Source of the DNA: CAYPXN01 sp964470915
Lineage (GTDB): Bacteria > UBA10199 > JADFYH01
Direction: 5' to 3'
Assembly: GCA_964470915.1 (NCBI GenBank)
Contig: CAYYEM010000012.1
Span: forward strand, 1 to 47,608
DNA length: 47,608 nucleotides
In this document: piece after piece, positions 16,015 through 24,801 of the stretch
Layout of the letters: every line of letters begins with the position of its first letter
How positions within the stretch are numbered: position 1 is the first letter of the stretch
The notes under the pieces: generated by a model
The model's database searches: none
Told to the model about the DNA's origin: nothing
The model's input: only the letters and a program-made list of their open reading frames with translations
Made by a program: the position numbers and the translations under genes

Positions 16015-16114
16015 NNNNNNNNNNNNNNNNNNNNNNNNNNNNNNNNNNNNNNNNNNNNNNNNNNNNNNNNNNNNNNNNNNNNNNNNNNNNNNNNNNNNNN
16101 NNNNNNNNNNNNNN
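16015..16114. other. assembly gap of 100 N
   Basis: There are exactly 100 N, the conventional placeholder for a scaffold gap of unknown length. It truncates the propeller gene on its left and pheA on its right. The missing sequence must be well over 100 bases, because pheA alone lacks most of its prephenate dehydratase domain. Confidence 0.98.
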
Positions 16115-16530
16115 GGCACCACTCCATAATTGGCTTTTCCCAAACTCACTTCCTGAAAAACTTTAGCTAAACTTGTTTGAGGAACAAATTCTGCCGAAAG
16201 ACCAAAGCGTTTCACCCCTGCCAAATGAGTAAAAGTAGCTTCTGGACCTAAAAATGCTACTTTTAAAGGAGACTCTAAAGCTAAAGAAGCTGAGAGAATT
16301 TCTCGATAAATCGTTTCTATTGCTTCATTAGTATAGGGGCCTCGGTTAGCTTTTTTTAAGGCTTCAAGTAGCTTACTTTCTCGCTCGGGAACATGAAAGT
16401 TAGAGCCTTGGCTTTGCTTGATCTTGCCAATCTTCACCACCTGCTTGCCACGTTCGGAAAGAAGCTTGAGTATCTGTTGGTCTATTTGATCAATTTTATT
16501 ACGTAAAGGGATAAGGGCTCTTAAGTTCAT
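16115..16530 (-). CDS. pheA: chorismate mutase/prephenate dehydratase (P-protein), N-terminal part
   Basis: The visible 138 residues contain a complete AroQ-type chorismate mutase domain (IPLRNKIDQIDQQILKLLSER, then a KIGKIKQSQG region and YREILSASLALE). The start of the prephenate dehydratase domain follows (KVAFLGPEATFTHLAGVKRFG, with the GPxxTFxxxA signature). The remaining dehydratase and probable ACT domain are lost in the N block. P-proteins convert chorismate to phenylpyruvate. AGGA lies about 8 nt before the ATG. It is divergent from the VKOR-DsbA gene. Together with tyrA and aroA it completes the visible aromatic set. Confidence 0.92.
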
Positions 16531-16615
16531 TTTTGCATCCTACTCAAGTTTGAAATGAAATCCAGATTTTTTTAATTTCTTGTCTAGAGAAATATCCTTG
16601 TGTAAGCTCCCCCCC

Positions 16616-17839
16616 ATGCAAACACGAAAAATTAATCTGCTTATTTTTTTCTCACTCATTGGTTTAGGGATTTCCCTCTACTTAACTGTTCATCATTTTA
16701 AAATCCTTACCCAAGGTTTTACAGCCCCTAGTTTTTGTTCGATGGGTGGAAAGTTTGACTGCGATATCGTCAATATGAGTAGCTTTTCAAAATTAGGGCC
16801 TTTTCCTGTCGCAGGTCTAGGATTAATCTATTTTTTATATCTTTGTCTGGCTTCGATTTATGCGCGCATTGTAACTGAGTCAAGCAAAGCAAGTCTCGCT
16901 TTACCTTTCTTTATGACCATTCCTGCCTTCTTCTTTTCGATCTATCTGGCAGGTGTCAGTTCTTTCATCTTAGGAACCTGGTGCATTCTTTGTGTTTCTC
17001 TTTATTTAATCAGTATTGGAAATTTAATACTTCTCTACAAAATTCTAGGAATTTCATTTTTACAAACAGGAAACTTTATCATGAACTACTTAAAGAAAAT
17101 CTTTGGCAAATCAAATACCTTAAATTTCGAACCTAATTTTTTCTCTCAAATTTTATTTGCGTTTGTGATTATCGGACTCAGTTCATTTATCCTTTATTCG
17201 AAGGAACATAAATATGCCGCCGACTTAGAAGATTTCGATCGTAAAGCTTATCTCGATTTTTTCTACGCACAAAAACCGCTTCCAACTCTAGACTTAAAAG
17301 GTAAAGCATTCTGGGGTACACAAGGTGCACCTGTTACCATTGTAGAATTCAGTGATTTTGAATGCCCTTTCTGTAAAAAAGCGGCTCTCAATTTAAAACC
17401 CCGATTGAAAGAATTTGAAAAAGATGTCGCTTTATACTTTATAAATTACCCCCTCGATAAAAATTGTAACCCCTACATGCAACGTGATTTGCATGAACAT
17501 GCTTGCGATGCCGCAAAAGCAAGTTTGTGTGCGCAAAATCAAGGCAAGTTTTGGCCCTATCATGATTTGCTTTTTGAAAACCAAGGCAAATTTAGCATGG
17601 ACCAATTAAAAGGATATGCGCAAAGAGCTGGCATCAACGTTCAAAAATTTGATGAATGCTTCAACTCTGAAGAAACAAAAGCTAAAATTTTAGCTGATAT
17701 TGAAGCCGGCAAAAGTGTAGGCCTTCAGGGCACACCCATGGTGATTCTCAATGGCAGAGTCTTTAAGGATTGGTATAATCCTGTGGTACTTAAACTGCTC
17801 ATTGAAGAAGAAATCAAGCGAGCCAAATCTTCTCGATAG
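16616..17839 (+). CDS. VKOR-DsbA fusion protein, disulfide formation
   Basis: This 407-aa protein joins a vitamin-K-epoxide-reductase-like membrane domain to a DsbA/thioredoxin-like domain. The VKOR part has several helices, loop cysteines C41 and C49 (SFCSMGGKFDCD) and the active-site pair C123/C126 (TWCILC). The periplasmic DsbA part carries C250-P-F-C253 (FSDFECPFCKKAA) and the cis-Pro loop GLQGTPMVILNG. VKOR passes electrons from the thiol oxidase to quinone, so the fusion is a self-contained oxidative folding system that replaces DsbB plus DsbA. A TTG at 16580 would add 12 residues, but the ATG at 16616 leads straight into the first helix. It may serve the Cys-containing exported proteins nearby. 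Confidence 0.88.
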   Translation: MQTRKINLLIFFSLIGLGISLYLTVHHFKILTQGFTAPSFCSMGGKFDCDIVNMSSFSKLGPFPVAGLGLIYFLYLCLASIYARIVTESSKASLALPFFMTIPAFFFSIYLAGVSSFILGTWCILCVSLYLISIGNLILLYKILGISFLQTGNFIMNYLKKIFGKSNTLNFEPNFFSQILFAFVIIGLSSFILYSKEHKYAADLEDFDRKAYLDFFYAQKPLPTLDLKGKAFWGTQGAPVTIVEFSDFECPFCKKAALNLKPRLKEFEKDVALYFINYPLDKNCNPYMQRDLHEHACDAAKASLCAQNQGKFWPYHDLLFENQGKFSMDQLKGYAQRAGINVQKFDECFNSEETKAKILADIEAGKSVGLQGTPMVILNGRVFKDWYNPVVLKLLIEEEIKRAKSSR

Positions 17840-17925
17840 CAAAACTCCAGCAAGCAACTCTTATCAAACATAGCCGATAAAGTTTTTTATCAAAGGGCAC
17901 ACTTTTTATCTTGGAGCTTATAGAG

Positions 17926-19626
17926 ATGAATCCGCCCTTTCGTGTATCGTCAAATCCTTTTCAATTACCTTACCATCGATTTGAAATTGCTGCAGGAGGA
18001 GTGTTCAGCCCTGGACAGTCTTTTGAGGCACAAGCCCAATTCAGTTGGCGCATGCACCCCCATCTGATTGCAGGAAGCAATATACAATCCAATTTTAGCG
18101 ATCGATTTAGCCTAAACCTAAACTTCGGATATCGATTACAAGTTACTGATTTTTTAAGCCTTGATTTTAGGGCAACTGGGGGTCTGGGTTGGCTCTTTGA
18201 CCAAAATAGAACTCAAGGAGCACTTCAAGAAAATCTAAGGCTGAATGGGACCACCGCTCAAGCGGGAGCCACCATTTATTTGAATGCAAATCTTTTCTCT
18301 GGTTTAGGTTTTTTCACAGCTCTTTCTTATCAACATGAGTTTTGTGCAGATGTGAGAGTTTCTCCAGATCGACTCCCACATTCACGAAATGCAGCGGTTT
18401 GCGATGACAGCGATCTGGTGGCTCTTTCAGCAGGAGTAATCTGGGGTTTCTATACACCCAATGTAACAGATAATGAAAATGATTCTGAAAGTCCCCAAAC
18501 ACCCACAATACCTGCACCTAATTTAAGTAATGATACGCCTATGGCCAGACCCCGATTAAGAGACGTGGCCGACATAGAAGTCATTTCTTATATTGAAAAC
18601 CTTGATCAAATTACCAATCGAAATGTTTATCATCGAATTGAAGAAGTGGCCCAGGAAACAGATTTTTCCAACTTGTCCTTTCCTCTTCAAAAAATGTTAA
18701 TTTTAAAAGCAATTGAAGGCAGTAGCGCAAACAATTTGATTCTTCTTTGCCAACAATTATTAGAAATACAAAGACGGGTTTTAAGAGAACGGAATCCTGC
18801 TGCCATAGAAAATTATTTACGAGAGATTGAAAATCTTTTCACTATGTCATTACATCCCATCACCCATCAGGAGATCACCCGATTAAATAATCAAAATCTT
18901 CGGAATGGCTCTACTCCTTATTCAGCCTATATCAGAGGCACTGAAAGCCTTGCCGTTGCCTATCTTCATATTGTTTTAAATCCTCGTGCCCAAAACCGAG
19001 TAAAAAACCTTATTCAGAATGAAGCGATGAGATGGGGAATACACACTGAAGGTCTTCAAAATTTCAGACCTGAACTGGTTACAGTTGCCGATGATCGACT
19101 TGCCATACTCTGCCATACTCGAGACCCCTTATTAGGATGCGCCAATGTTTTTGATCGCATAGAGTTACGCAAAGCTTTTATTGCCATTGATCGCAATAGC
19201 CCTCATCTGGCTTATGAAACAATTGTGCATGAAAACATGCACTTGTTTTCGACGCGCATGCGAGAGCTGAGTGGTTGTACTCCTGCCAATCGATTTTCGA
19301 ATCGTGGTAGGTTTCAATATTTTACGGACTGGTTAGAAGAAGCCATCAATGAAGAAGAAAGCAGTGATATTTATAGGAGCCAGTCTCTAGTCTATAGAGA
19401 TATTGAAGCGTTTTCATCTGGACGAGAAGCATTACAAGTTATCCAAAGCAATCAAAACGTCTCGATGAGATCACTCTGGAGATCACTCCACTTGTTTTGT
19501 CGGGGAGATGATGCTCGCCAGCAAATAGGTGATGTAATGTTTAGACAACTCACTGAAGGATACCGTCAGGGCGACTTCGATGGCGGCCTTGCGCTCAGAC
19601 GTGTCAGAGCATTTTATTCTCACTAA
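17926..19626 (+). CDS. barrel-like protein with C-terminal HExxH motif
   Basis: This 566-aa protein is not a family I can name. Residues 10-185 alternate polar and hydrophobic residues with many aromatics (SWRMHPHLIAGSN, SLNLNFGYRLQV, LSLDFRATGGLGW), like an outer-membrane beta-barrel. A Pro/Asn/Thr linker (about 185-210) leads to a helical C-terminal domain. That domain carries HENMH at 435-439 (ETIVHENMHLFSTRM), a zincin HExxH, with acidic candidates for a third ligand about 30 residues on (WLEEAINEEES). No signal peptide is visible, which is odd for a barrel. The ATG at 17926 has GGAG about 9 nt upstream and is preferred over a TTG at 17911. It converges on the fumarase beta gene with a 4-nt stop overlap. 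Confidence 0.6.
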   Translation: MNPPFRVSSNPFQLPYHRFEIAAGGVFSPGQSFEAQAQFSWRMHPHLIAGSNIQSNFSDRFSLNLNFGYRLQVTDFLSLDFRATGGLGWLFDQNRTQGALQENLRLNGTTAQAGATIYLNANLFSGLGFFTALSYQHEFCADVRVSPDRLPHSRNAAVCDDSDLVALSAGVIWGFYTPNVTDNENDSESPQTPTIPAPNLSNDTPMARPRLRDVADIEVISYIENLDQITNRNVYHRIEEVAQETDFSNLSFPLQKMLILKAIEGSSANNLILLCQQLLEIQRRVLRERNPAAIENYLREIENLFTMSLHPITHQEITRLNNQNLRNGSTPYSAYIRGTESLAVAYLHIVLNPRAQNRVKNLIQNEAMRWGIHTEGLQNFRPELVTVADDRLAILCHTRDPLLGCANVFDRIELRKAFIAIDRNSPHLAYETIVHENMHLFSTRMRELSGCTPANRFSNRGRFQYFTDWLEEAINEEESSDIYRSQSLVYRDIEAFSSGREALQVIQSNQNVSMRSLWRSLHLFCRGDDARQQIGDVMFRQLTEGYRQGDFDGGLALRRVRAFYSH

Positions 19627-20201
19627 AGATGCTGAGAAATTTCATCATATTTTTGTTTAGATTTATCAAAAATATCTTTGTGAAGCGAATGTCCATGACT
19701 ATCCATCGTCACCACGACAGGAAAATCGATCACCTGTAATTCCCAAATAGCTTCCGGGCTTCCAAATTTTTCTAACATGTGAACATTCAATACCTTGTTC
19801 ACACAGTCACCCAAGACCTGAGCAGCGCCTCCAATCGCATGAAAATAGACCGCTCCAAATTTTTTGAGTGCTTCGAGAGTTTTTGGACCCATTCCCCCTT
19901 TACCAATCACTCCCCGAATTCCAAATTTTTCGATAATTTCCGCCTGATAAGGTTCTTCACGACTTGAAGTGGTAGGGCCAGCGCCTTTCACTACCCATTG
20001 ATCTTTTTCTTTCACTACGACAGGACCACAATGATAAATAATTTGATCCCTCAAAGAAATTGGAAGAGTGCCACCATCATGAAGATACTTATGAACCGCA
20101 TCACGACCGGTGTATAAAACTCCGTTCAACAAAACCATGTCTCCCACTTTGAGAGAGCGAATTTTATCTTCTGTAAAAGGCGCTTCTAAACGAATGCTCA
20201 T
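19623..20201 (-). CDS. class I fumarase beta subunit (Fe-S hydro-lyase beta domain)
   Basis: This 192-aa protein matches the C-terminal half of class I fumarase/L-tartrate dehydratase. It has LKVGDMVLLNGVLYTGRDA, a GPTTSSREEPY segment, the IRGVIGKGGMGPKT loop, YFHAIGGAAQVL and a VTMDSHGHSLH end. With the alpha subunit 47 nt upstream it forms a two-gene enzyme that hydrates fumarate to malate in the TCA cycle. Tartrate dehydratase has the same subunits and cannot be excluded, but fumarase is the usual function in such genomes. Confidence 0.9.
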   Translation of the reverse strand: MSIRLEAPFTEDKIRSLKVGDMVLLNGVLYTGRDAVHKYLHDGGTLPISLRDQIIYHCGPVVVKEKDQWVVKGAGPTTSSREEPYQAEIIEKFGIRGVIGKGGMGPKTLEALKKFGAVYFHAIGGAAQVLGDCVNKVLNVHMLEKFGSPEAIWELQVIDFPVVVTMDSHGHSLHKDIFDKSKQKYDEISQHL

Positions 20202-20248
20202 ATTTAATCCTCTGTGAAGAAAAACAGTTAACTTTTCTTCCTATTTTT

Positions 20249-21127
20249 TTAATACAGCCATTTTTTAATCTTACCCGTATTCACTAATACAAAACCCTGT
20301 CTGCGAAAAGCCCAACACATATAAGAAACCGTCACAAAATATGAAGCAGGCAAACGATTCAGCACAGTCGCTTTACAGGCAAGTAAAGTCGTTTTTCCAC
20401 CAAAGCCCATGGGACCAATTCCCAATTGGTTTGCCTTTTTCAACATTTCATCTTCCAGGCGAGCTAATACAGAATTTGGATTTACATCTGTCAGAGAACG
20501 TAAAAATTGTTCTTTTGAATACGCATAGCCAGTCGAGCGATCTCCTCCTATAGCAACGCCTAAGATGCCAGGCCCACAACCTTTTCCTTGAGCCTGCAAA
20601 ACTGCATCCAGAATACATTTCTTCACCCCTTCAAGATCTCTGTCTGCTTGTAAACGAGCATCGGGCAAAGAATATTGCGCGCCCACATTCTCACAACCTC
20701 CCCCTTTCAATACTAATTTTACGCTCACATCTTTGCGAGTCGCCTGATGAAAATGAAAAACAGGAGTTCCGGGGCCTAAGTTGTTTCCTGAATTATGACC
20801 CGTAATCGAATCTACAGAATTTTGGCGAAGGTAACCTTTTTTAGTTGCCATGACGACGGCCTTACGAGCTTCACGCTCAAAAACGATTTGATCAAACCCT
20901 TTAGGTGCCTCCACATAAAAAAGAATTGCTCCTGTATCCTGACAAAGAGGCTGAGAGTGACCTTGAGCTAAGTCAATGTTCTTACGAATAATTTCCAGGG
21001 CATGATAAGCTTGAGAACCAGGAGTTTCCTTGCTCATGCCTTGCTCAATAGCTCTTGTAATATCTGCGGGAAGCTCCGTGGAGGTCTTACGAATGAGTTC
21101 CAATAAGTTTTCCTTTAAATTCTTCAT
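20249..21127 (-). CDS. class I fumarase alpha subunit (Fe-S hydro-lyase alpha domain)
   Basis: This 292-aa protein carries the three cysteines expected to hold the oxygen-sensitive 4Fe-4S cluster: C62 (PLCQDTG), C145 (KGGGCENVG) and C184 (GKGCGPGILGVAIGG). SITGHNSGNNLGPGTPV and GPMGFGGKTT are also family blocks. It works with the beta subunit as fumarate hydratase or, less likely, tartrate dehydratase. AAAGG upstream of the ATG is a modest Shine-Dalgarno. The 272-bp spacer to the small exported protein should hold its promoter. Confidence 0.92.
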   Translation of the reverse strand: MKNLKENLLELIRKTSTELPADITRAIEQGMSKETPGSQAYHALEIIRKNIDLAQGHSQPLCQDTGAILFYVEAPKGFDQIVFEREARKAVVMATKKGYLRQNSVDSITGHNSGNNLGPGTPVFHFHQATRKDVSVKLVLKGGGCENVGAQYSLPDARLQADRDLEGVKKCILDAVLQAQGKGCGPGILGVAIGGDRSTGYAYSKEQFLRSLTDVNPNSVLARLEDEMLKKANQLGIGPMGFGGKTTLLACKATVLNRLPASYFVTVSYMCWAFRRQGFVLVNTGKIKKWLY

Positions 21128-21323
21128 ATTCAGCCTTTCCCATCCAGTTCTATTTTCTCATAAATTAAAATGAAATATGAGACTTCTGTTTAACAAGATC
21201 ATTTTAAAAGTCAAAGTTCTTCAACTCTCACCTGAGCGGGTAATAAAGACCTCAAGCGCTGTCAAAAAACCATGACTCACATCCTCACTTTAGATCACTA
21301 AAGCAGTGTTTTGGCGATAAAAT

Positions 21324-21352
21324 TGTTAAGACCTGTTAAGACATGTTTATAC
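21324..21352 (+). promoter_or_regulatory. three 10-bp-phased direct repeats upstream of the 82-aa exported protein
   Basis: TGTTAAGAC at 21324-21332 and again at 21334-21342 is followed by the degenerate TGTTTATAC at 21344-21352, each 10 bp apart. Helically phased direct repeats of this kind are typical binding sites for a cooperative regulator. They lie about 50-75 bp before the ATG at 21400. The rest of the 272-bp spacer (21128-21399) holds no gene that I can see. Confidence 0.4.
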
Positions 21353-21399
21353 AAAGTTATTAATTTTTTAGTGGCATTTTATTTGCTTATAAAAATGAT

Positions 21400-21648
21400 A
21401 TGGCTCACTTGAAAGCAAAAATTTTTGGATTTCTTCTAATTCTCGCTTTCATCACTCCCCTACAAGCCCAAGAAAATCAAAGTCAAAAAGCTCACAATGA
21501 ACAAAAACACAGCCATCTCAAATCCCCAACAGCAGGCATAAACCTAAGCGCTATTAAGCTTAAAGAAAGCCTGGGCTACAAAATAGACCCTAATACCCAT
21601 ATTGGTATTGGTAATGGATTTAAGTTCGGGTTGAAAATTAGCTTTTAG
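21400..21648 (+). CDS. small exported protein
   Basis: This 82-aa protein starts with a clear Sec signal peptide (MAHLKAKIFGFLLILAFITP, then LQAQE with an AxA-like cleavage site near residue 23). The mature part is about 59 residues: first a His/Lys/Gln/Asn-rich region, then an IGIGNGFKFGLKISF end that looks like a single amphipathic beta-strand with a terminal Phe, as in outer-membrane proteins. I do not recognise the family. It stands alone on the plus strand behind a spacer with phased direct repeats, and its stop overlaps the apaG stop by 4 nt. Confidence 0.55.
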   Translation: MAHLKAKIFGFLLILAFITPLQAQENQSQKAHNEQKHSHLKSPTAGINLSAIKLKESLGYKIDPNTHIGIGNGFKFGLKISF

Positions 21649-22031
21649 TGAAACATCTCTTTAGAACAGGCCAGCCTGAAAGGTTCAATAATTGCATCAA
21701 AAGCTTCCCCACTTTCACTGACCATTTGATAAGTACCTTCCATGCTCCCCACTGAAGTATTCAAAGGACAAAAACTACTATATTCATAGGAATCACCTGG
21801 CTCGATAACAGGTTGTTCACCAATGACTCCTGCACCTTTCACTTCTTCTACAATCCCGTTTGCATTGGTAATAATCCAGTGACGAGAGAGGAGCTGAACC
21901 GATTCCTCTCCATCATTTGTTATAGTGACATGATAAGCAAAAAAATAATAACTTCTCTCAATATCTGAACGATCTGTAAGATATTCGCTTTCCACTTCAA
22001 TTTTTACATTATTTGTAATTGCAGATGACAT
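21645..22031 (-). CDS. apaG: ApaG protein
   Basis: This 128-aa protein has the family length and its signature regions: YFFAYHVTITNDG, LLSRHWIITNANG, EEVKGAGVIGEQPVI, PGDSYEYSS and a GSMEGTYQM segment. ApaG is a fibronectin-III-like beta protein linked to Co2+ resistance and Ap4A metabolism in enterobacteria; its biochemical role is uncertain. It lies 21 nt downstream of polA and is probably co-transcribed with it. Confidence 0.93.
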   Translation of the reverse strand: MSSAITNNVKIEVESEYLTDRSDIERSYYFFAYHVTITNDGEESVQLLSRHWIITNANGIVEEVKGAGVIGEQPVIEPGDSYEYSSFCPLNTSVGSMEGTYQMVSESGEAFDAIIEPFRLACSKEMFH

Positions 22032-22052
22032 TTCTTTTCTTGCCTTTCGTCT

Positions 22053-24722
22053 TTAATGAGCTTCATTCCAGTTCTTCCCTACTCCCACTTCCACCAAAAG
22101 AGGAACTTTAAATGATGCAACTTTTTCCATACACTCTTTCACCAAACTTTTCACTACTTCAATTTCACTTTCTTTTACTTCAAATACCAATTCATCGTGA
22201 ACCTGTAAAAGCATTCGAGAGCTGAGATGACTTTCTGAAATTTTTTGATCAATATGAATCATGGCAAGCTTAATCAAATCTGCCGCCGTTCCTTGAATGA
22301 CTGTATTAAAAGCAATTCTTTCCGCAAAGGATCGAATATTAGGATTTTTACTGCTCAAATCCGCCACCAAGCGGCGCCTGCCAAATAAGGTTCTCACCTC
22401 TCCCTTTTCACGAGCAGCATTTAAGACCTGTTCACGATAAGCCTGAACTTTAGGATATTTTAAAAAATACTGCTCAATATATTCCTTGGCCTTTGCTTGG
22501 GGAATGCCTAACTGGCCTGACAATCCAAAAGGGCTTTGACCATAAATCACTCCAAAGTTCACTGTTTTTCCTACACCACGCATTTGAGTAGTGATTTGTT
22601 CTTCCGGGAGAGAAAAAATACTGGAAGCAGTCAAACGATGTACATCTAGATTTTTTTCAAAAGCTTCAATCAAAGCGGGATCTTCTGATAAATGTGCTAA
22701 CACTCTTAATTCGATTTGAGAATAATCTGCTGACAATAATGTGAAACCACTTTCTGCAATAAAAACTTCCCTGATTTTTTTTCCTTCCTCCGTACGAATC
22801 GGAATATTTTGCATATTCGGATCTGAGCTCGAAAGTCTTCCGGTTTCAGCAATGGTTTGGTTGAAAGAACTGTGAACTCGATCTGTTTGAGAATCTGCAA
22901 TTTCCAGTAACGCATCGATGTAGGTTGATTTTAATTTAGTGAGACTTCGATAAGATAATATTTCTTCAGGCAACGGGTGCATCTTCGCAAGTTCAGTGAG
23001 AACATCTACATCAGTGGAATAACCTGTTTTGGTTTTGCGTTGAACTGGCAGTTTTAAATCTTCAAACAAAATTTGTCCCAATTGTTTGGGTGAATTAATG
23101 TTAAATTCTTTTCCTGCGAGCTCGTAAATCTTCTTTTCTGAAACTTTTAATCTTTGAGCAAAATCACTTTGAAGGTTTTGAAGATACGGTCGGTCAATTT
23201 TAATTCCTGTCAACTCCATCCCCGCTAAAATTTTCACCAAGGGCAATTCGATTTCATAAAAAACTTTTTCCAAATCATTTTCTTTGATTTTAGGAATTAG
23301 AATTTGTGAAAGTTGAAATGCAGCATCTGCATCTTCTGCAGAATATTCCAAAGCTTTCTGAATGGGTACTTCCGCAAAATTGGCTTCTTTTTTAGCTTCT
23401 GTGACTTCTGCAAAAGAAATCATCTTATGATTCAAATAAGTTTGGGACAAATAATCGAGGTTATGACTAGCTGCGGGATCCAGCAAATACGAAGCTAGCA
23501 TAGTATCCGAGCAAAGACCTTTCACTTCCACACCTGACTGTCTTAAAATTTCATAATCAAATTTAAAGTTTTGAGCAATTTTACCAATTTTTTCGGATTC
23601 AAATACTTTTCTCAAATCACTCAGCACTTCATCTTTATTTAATTGAGGAATATTTGGATCATAATGCCCCATGGGAATATAGTAGGCCTTTCCAGGTCCT
23701 GAGGAGATTGAAATACCGACCAGCTCAGCTTTACGTACATTGAGAGAAGTCGTTTCAGTGTCGATTGAAATTTGAGTTGCCTCTGCTAATTCCTGAACAA
23801 GTTTTTGAAGCAATTCTACGGTGTTCACCAATTGATATTTTGAACGATCTATCGAAGATTCGTGAGAAGAGCTTTTGGAATAATCCAGCAAACGAGTAAA
23901 CTCGAGTTCTTTAAAAATCGCATTCAACTCATCTTGATTTGGCTCGCTCAAATCAAAATCATCAATTTTGTATTCAATCGGAACATCGCAATGAATGGTC
24001 ACCAATTTTTTAGATAAAAAAGCAGCCTCTTTATTTTGTTCTAACGTTTCTTTTCTTTTTCCTTTTAATTCATTCAAATGTTCATAAAGATTTTCCACCG
24101 AACCATACTGTTGAATCAAAGCAGAAGCTGTTTTTTCACCAATTCCAGGAACTCCTGGGATGTTATCGCTGGTATCTCCCGCCAAACCCAAGACATCGAT
24201 CACTTTTTCAGGACCCACACCAAAACGCTCAATCACCTGTTCGCGACGAGTCCATTTATCTTTCATAGTATCGAGCAAACACACTTTATTATTCACCAGT
24301 TGCATCAAATCTTTGTCACCGGTCACGATGACAATATCGTAACCTTGACCTTCTAAACGTTTCGCGATCGTGCCGATGATGTCATCCGCTTCAAAACCAG
24401 CTTTTTCTAAAGTAGGGATTTGCATTGCATTCAGAATTTTCTTAATCCAATCAATTTGCTCCGGAAGATCTTGAGGAATCTCTTCACGCTGTGCCTTGTA
24501 AGCTTCAAACTGCTCTTTTCTAAAAGTAGGTTCGGGTCGATCCCACACCGCTACAAAATGAGTCGGTTTTTGTTCCTTAATCAAACGTAAAAGCATCTGA
24601 GTAAAGCCGTAGGTGGCATTGGTGGGAATTCCCTTGGAATTCGAAAGGTGACCAATCGCAAAATAGGCGCGAAATAAATAGGAAGAAGCATCGAGCAGAA
24701 AAAGACGATGATTTGCAGACAT
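22053..24722 (-). CDS. polA: DNA polymerase I
   Basis: At 889 aa this is a full three-domain enzyme. The N-terminal 5'-3' exonuclease has FLLDASSYLFRAYFA, GFEADDIIGT and GDTSDNIPGVPGIGEKTA. The middle 3'-5' proofreading domain keeps its catalytic DTE (ISIDTETTSL), so editing is likely intact, unlike in many bacterial Pol I enzymes. The polymerase has ETGRLSSSDPNMQNIPIR, DYSQIELRVLAHLSED, the O-helix RGVGKTVNFGVIYG and the VHDELVFEV motif C. It fills gaps in repair and matures Okazaki fragments. Confidence 0.97.
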   Translation of the reverse strand: MSANHRLFLLDASSYLFRAYFAIGHLSNSKGIPTNATYGFTQMLLRLIKEQKPTHFVAVWDRPEPTFRKEQFEAYKAQREEIPQDLPEQIDWIKKILNAMQIPTLEKAGFEADDIIGTIAKRLEGQGYDIVIVTGDKDLMQLVNNKVCLLDTMKDKWTRREQVIERFGVGPEKVIDVLGLAGDTSDNIPGVPGIGEKTASALIQQYGSVENLYEHLNELKGKRKETLEQNKEAAFLSKKLVTIHCDVPIEYKIDDFDLSEPNQDELNAIFKELEFTRLLDYSKSSSHESSIDRSKYQLVNTVELLQKLVQELAEATQISIDTETTSLNVRKAELVGISISSGPGKAYYIPMGHYDPNIPQLNKDEVLSDLRKVFESEKIGKIAQNFKFDYEILRQSGVEVKGLCSDTMLASYLLDPAASHNLDYLSQTYLNHKMISFAEVTEAKKEANFAEVPIQKALEYSAEDADAAFQLSQILIPKIKENDLEKVFYEIELPLVKILAGMELTGIKIDRPYLQNLQSDFAQRLKVSEKKIYELAGKEFNINSPKQLGQILFEDLKLPVQRKTKTGYSTDVDVLTELAKMHPLPEEILSYRSLTKLKSTYIDALLEIADSQTDRVHSSFNQTIAETGRLSSSDPNMQNIPIRTEEGKKIREVFIAESGFTLLSADYSQIELRVLAHLSEDPALIEAFEKNLDVHRLTASSIFSLPEEQITTQMRGVGKTVNFGVIYGQSPFGLSGQLGIPQAKAKEYIEQYFLKYPKVQAYREQVLNAAREKGEVRTLFGRRRLVADLSSKNPNIRSFAERIAFNTVIQGTAADLIKLAMIHIDQKISESHLSSRMLLQVHDELVFEVKESEIEVVKSLVKECMEKVASFKVPLLVEVGVGKNWNEAH

Positions 24723-24801
24723 GACTAGGGAATAATGTTTCTTCAGAACCTTGTCAAACGAGACTTATACTTTTCAAGCACTTATAAAAAGTAACCGGTG
24801 C

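Noticed and set aside
15946..16530. An intact 194-aa minus-strand gene across the N block, and the plus-strand counterpart to 16129
   Set aside because: Frames through 100 N carry no information. The real content is truncated pheA on one side and the propeller gene on the other.
21324..21352. Start of a CRISPR array
   Set aside because: Units are 9 bp with 1-bp spacing; there are no spacers, and no cas genes occur in the window.
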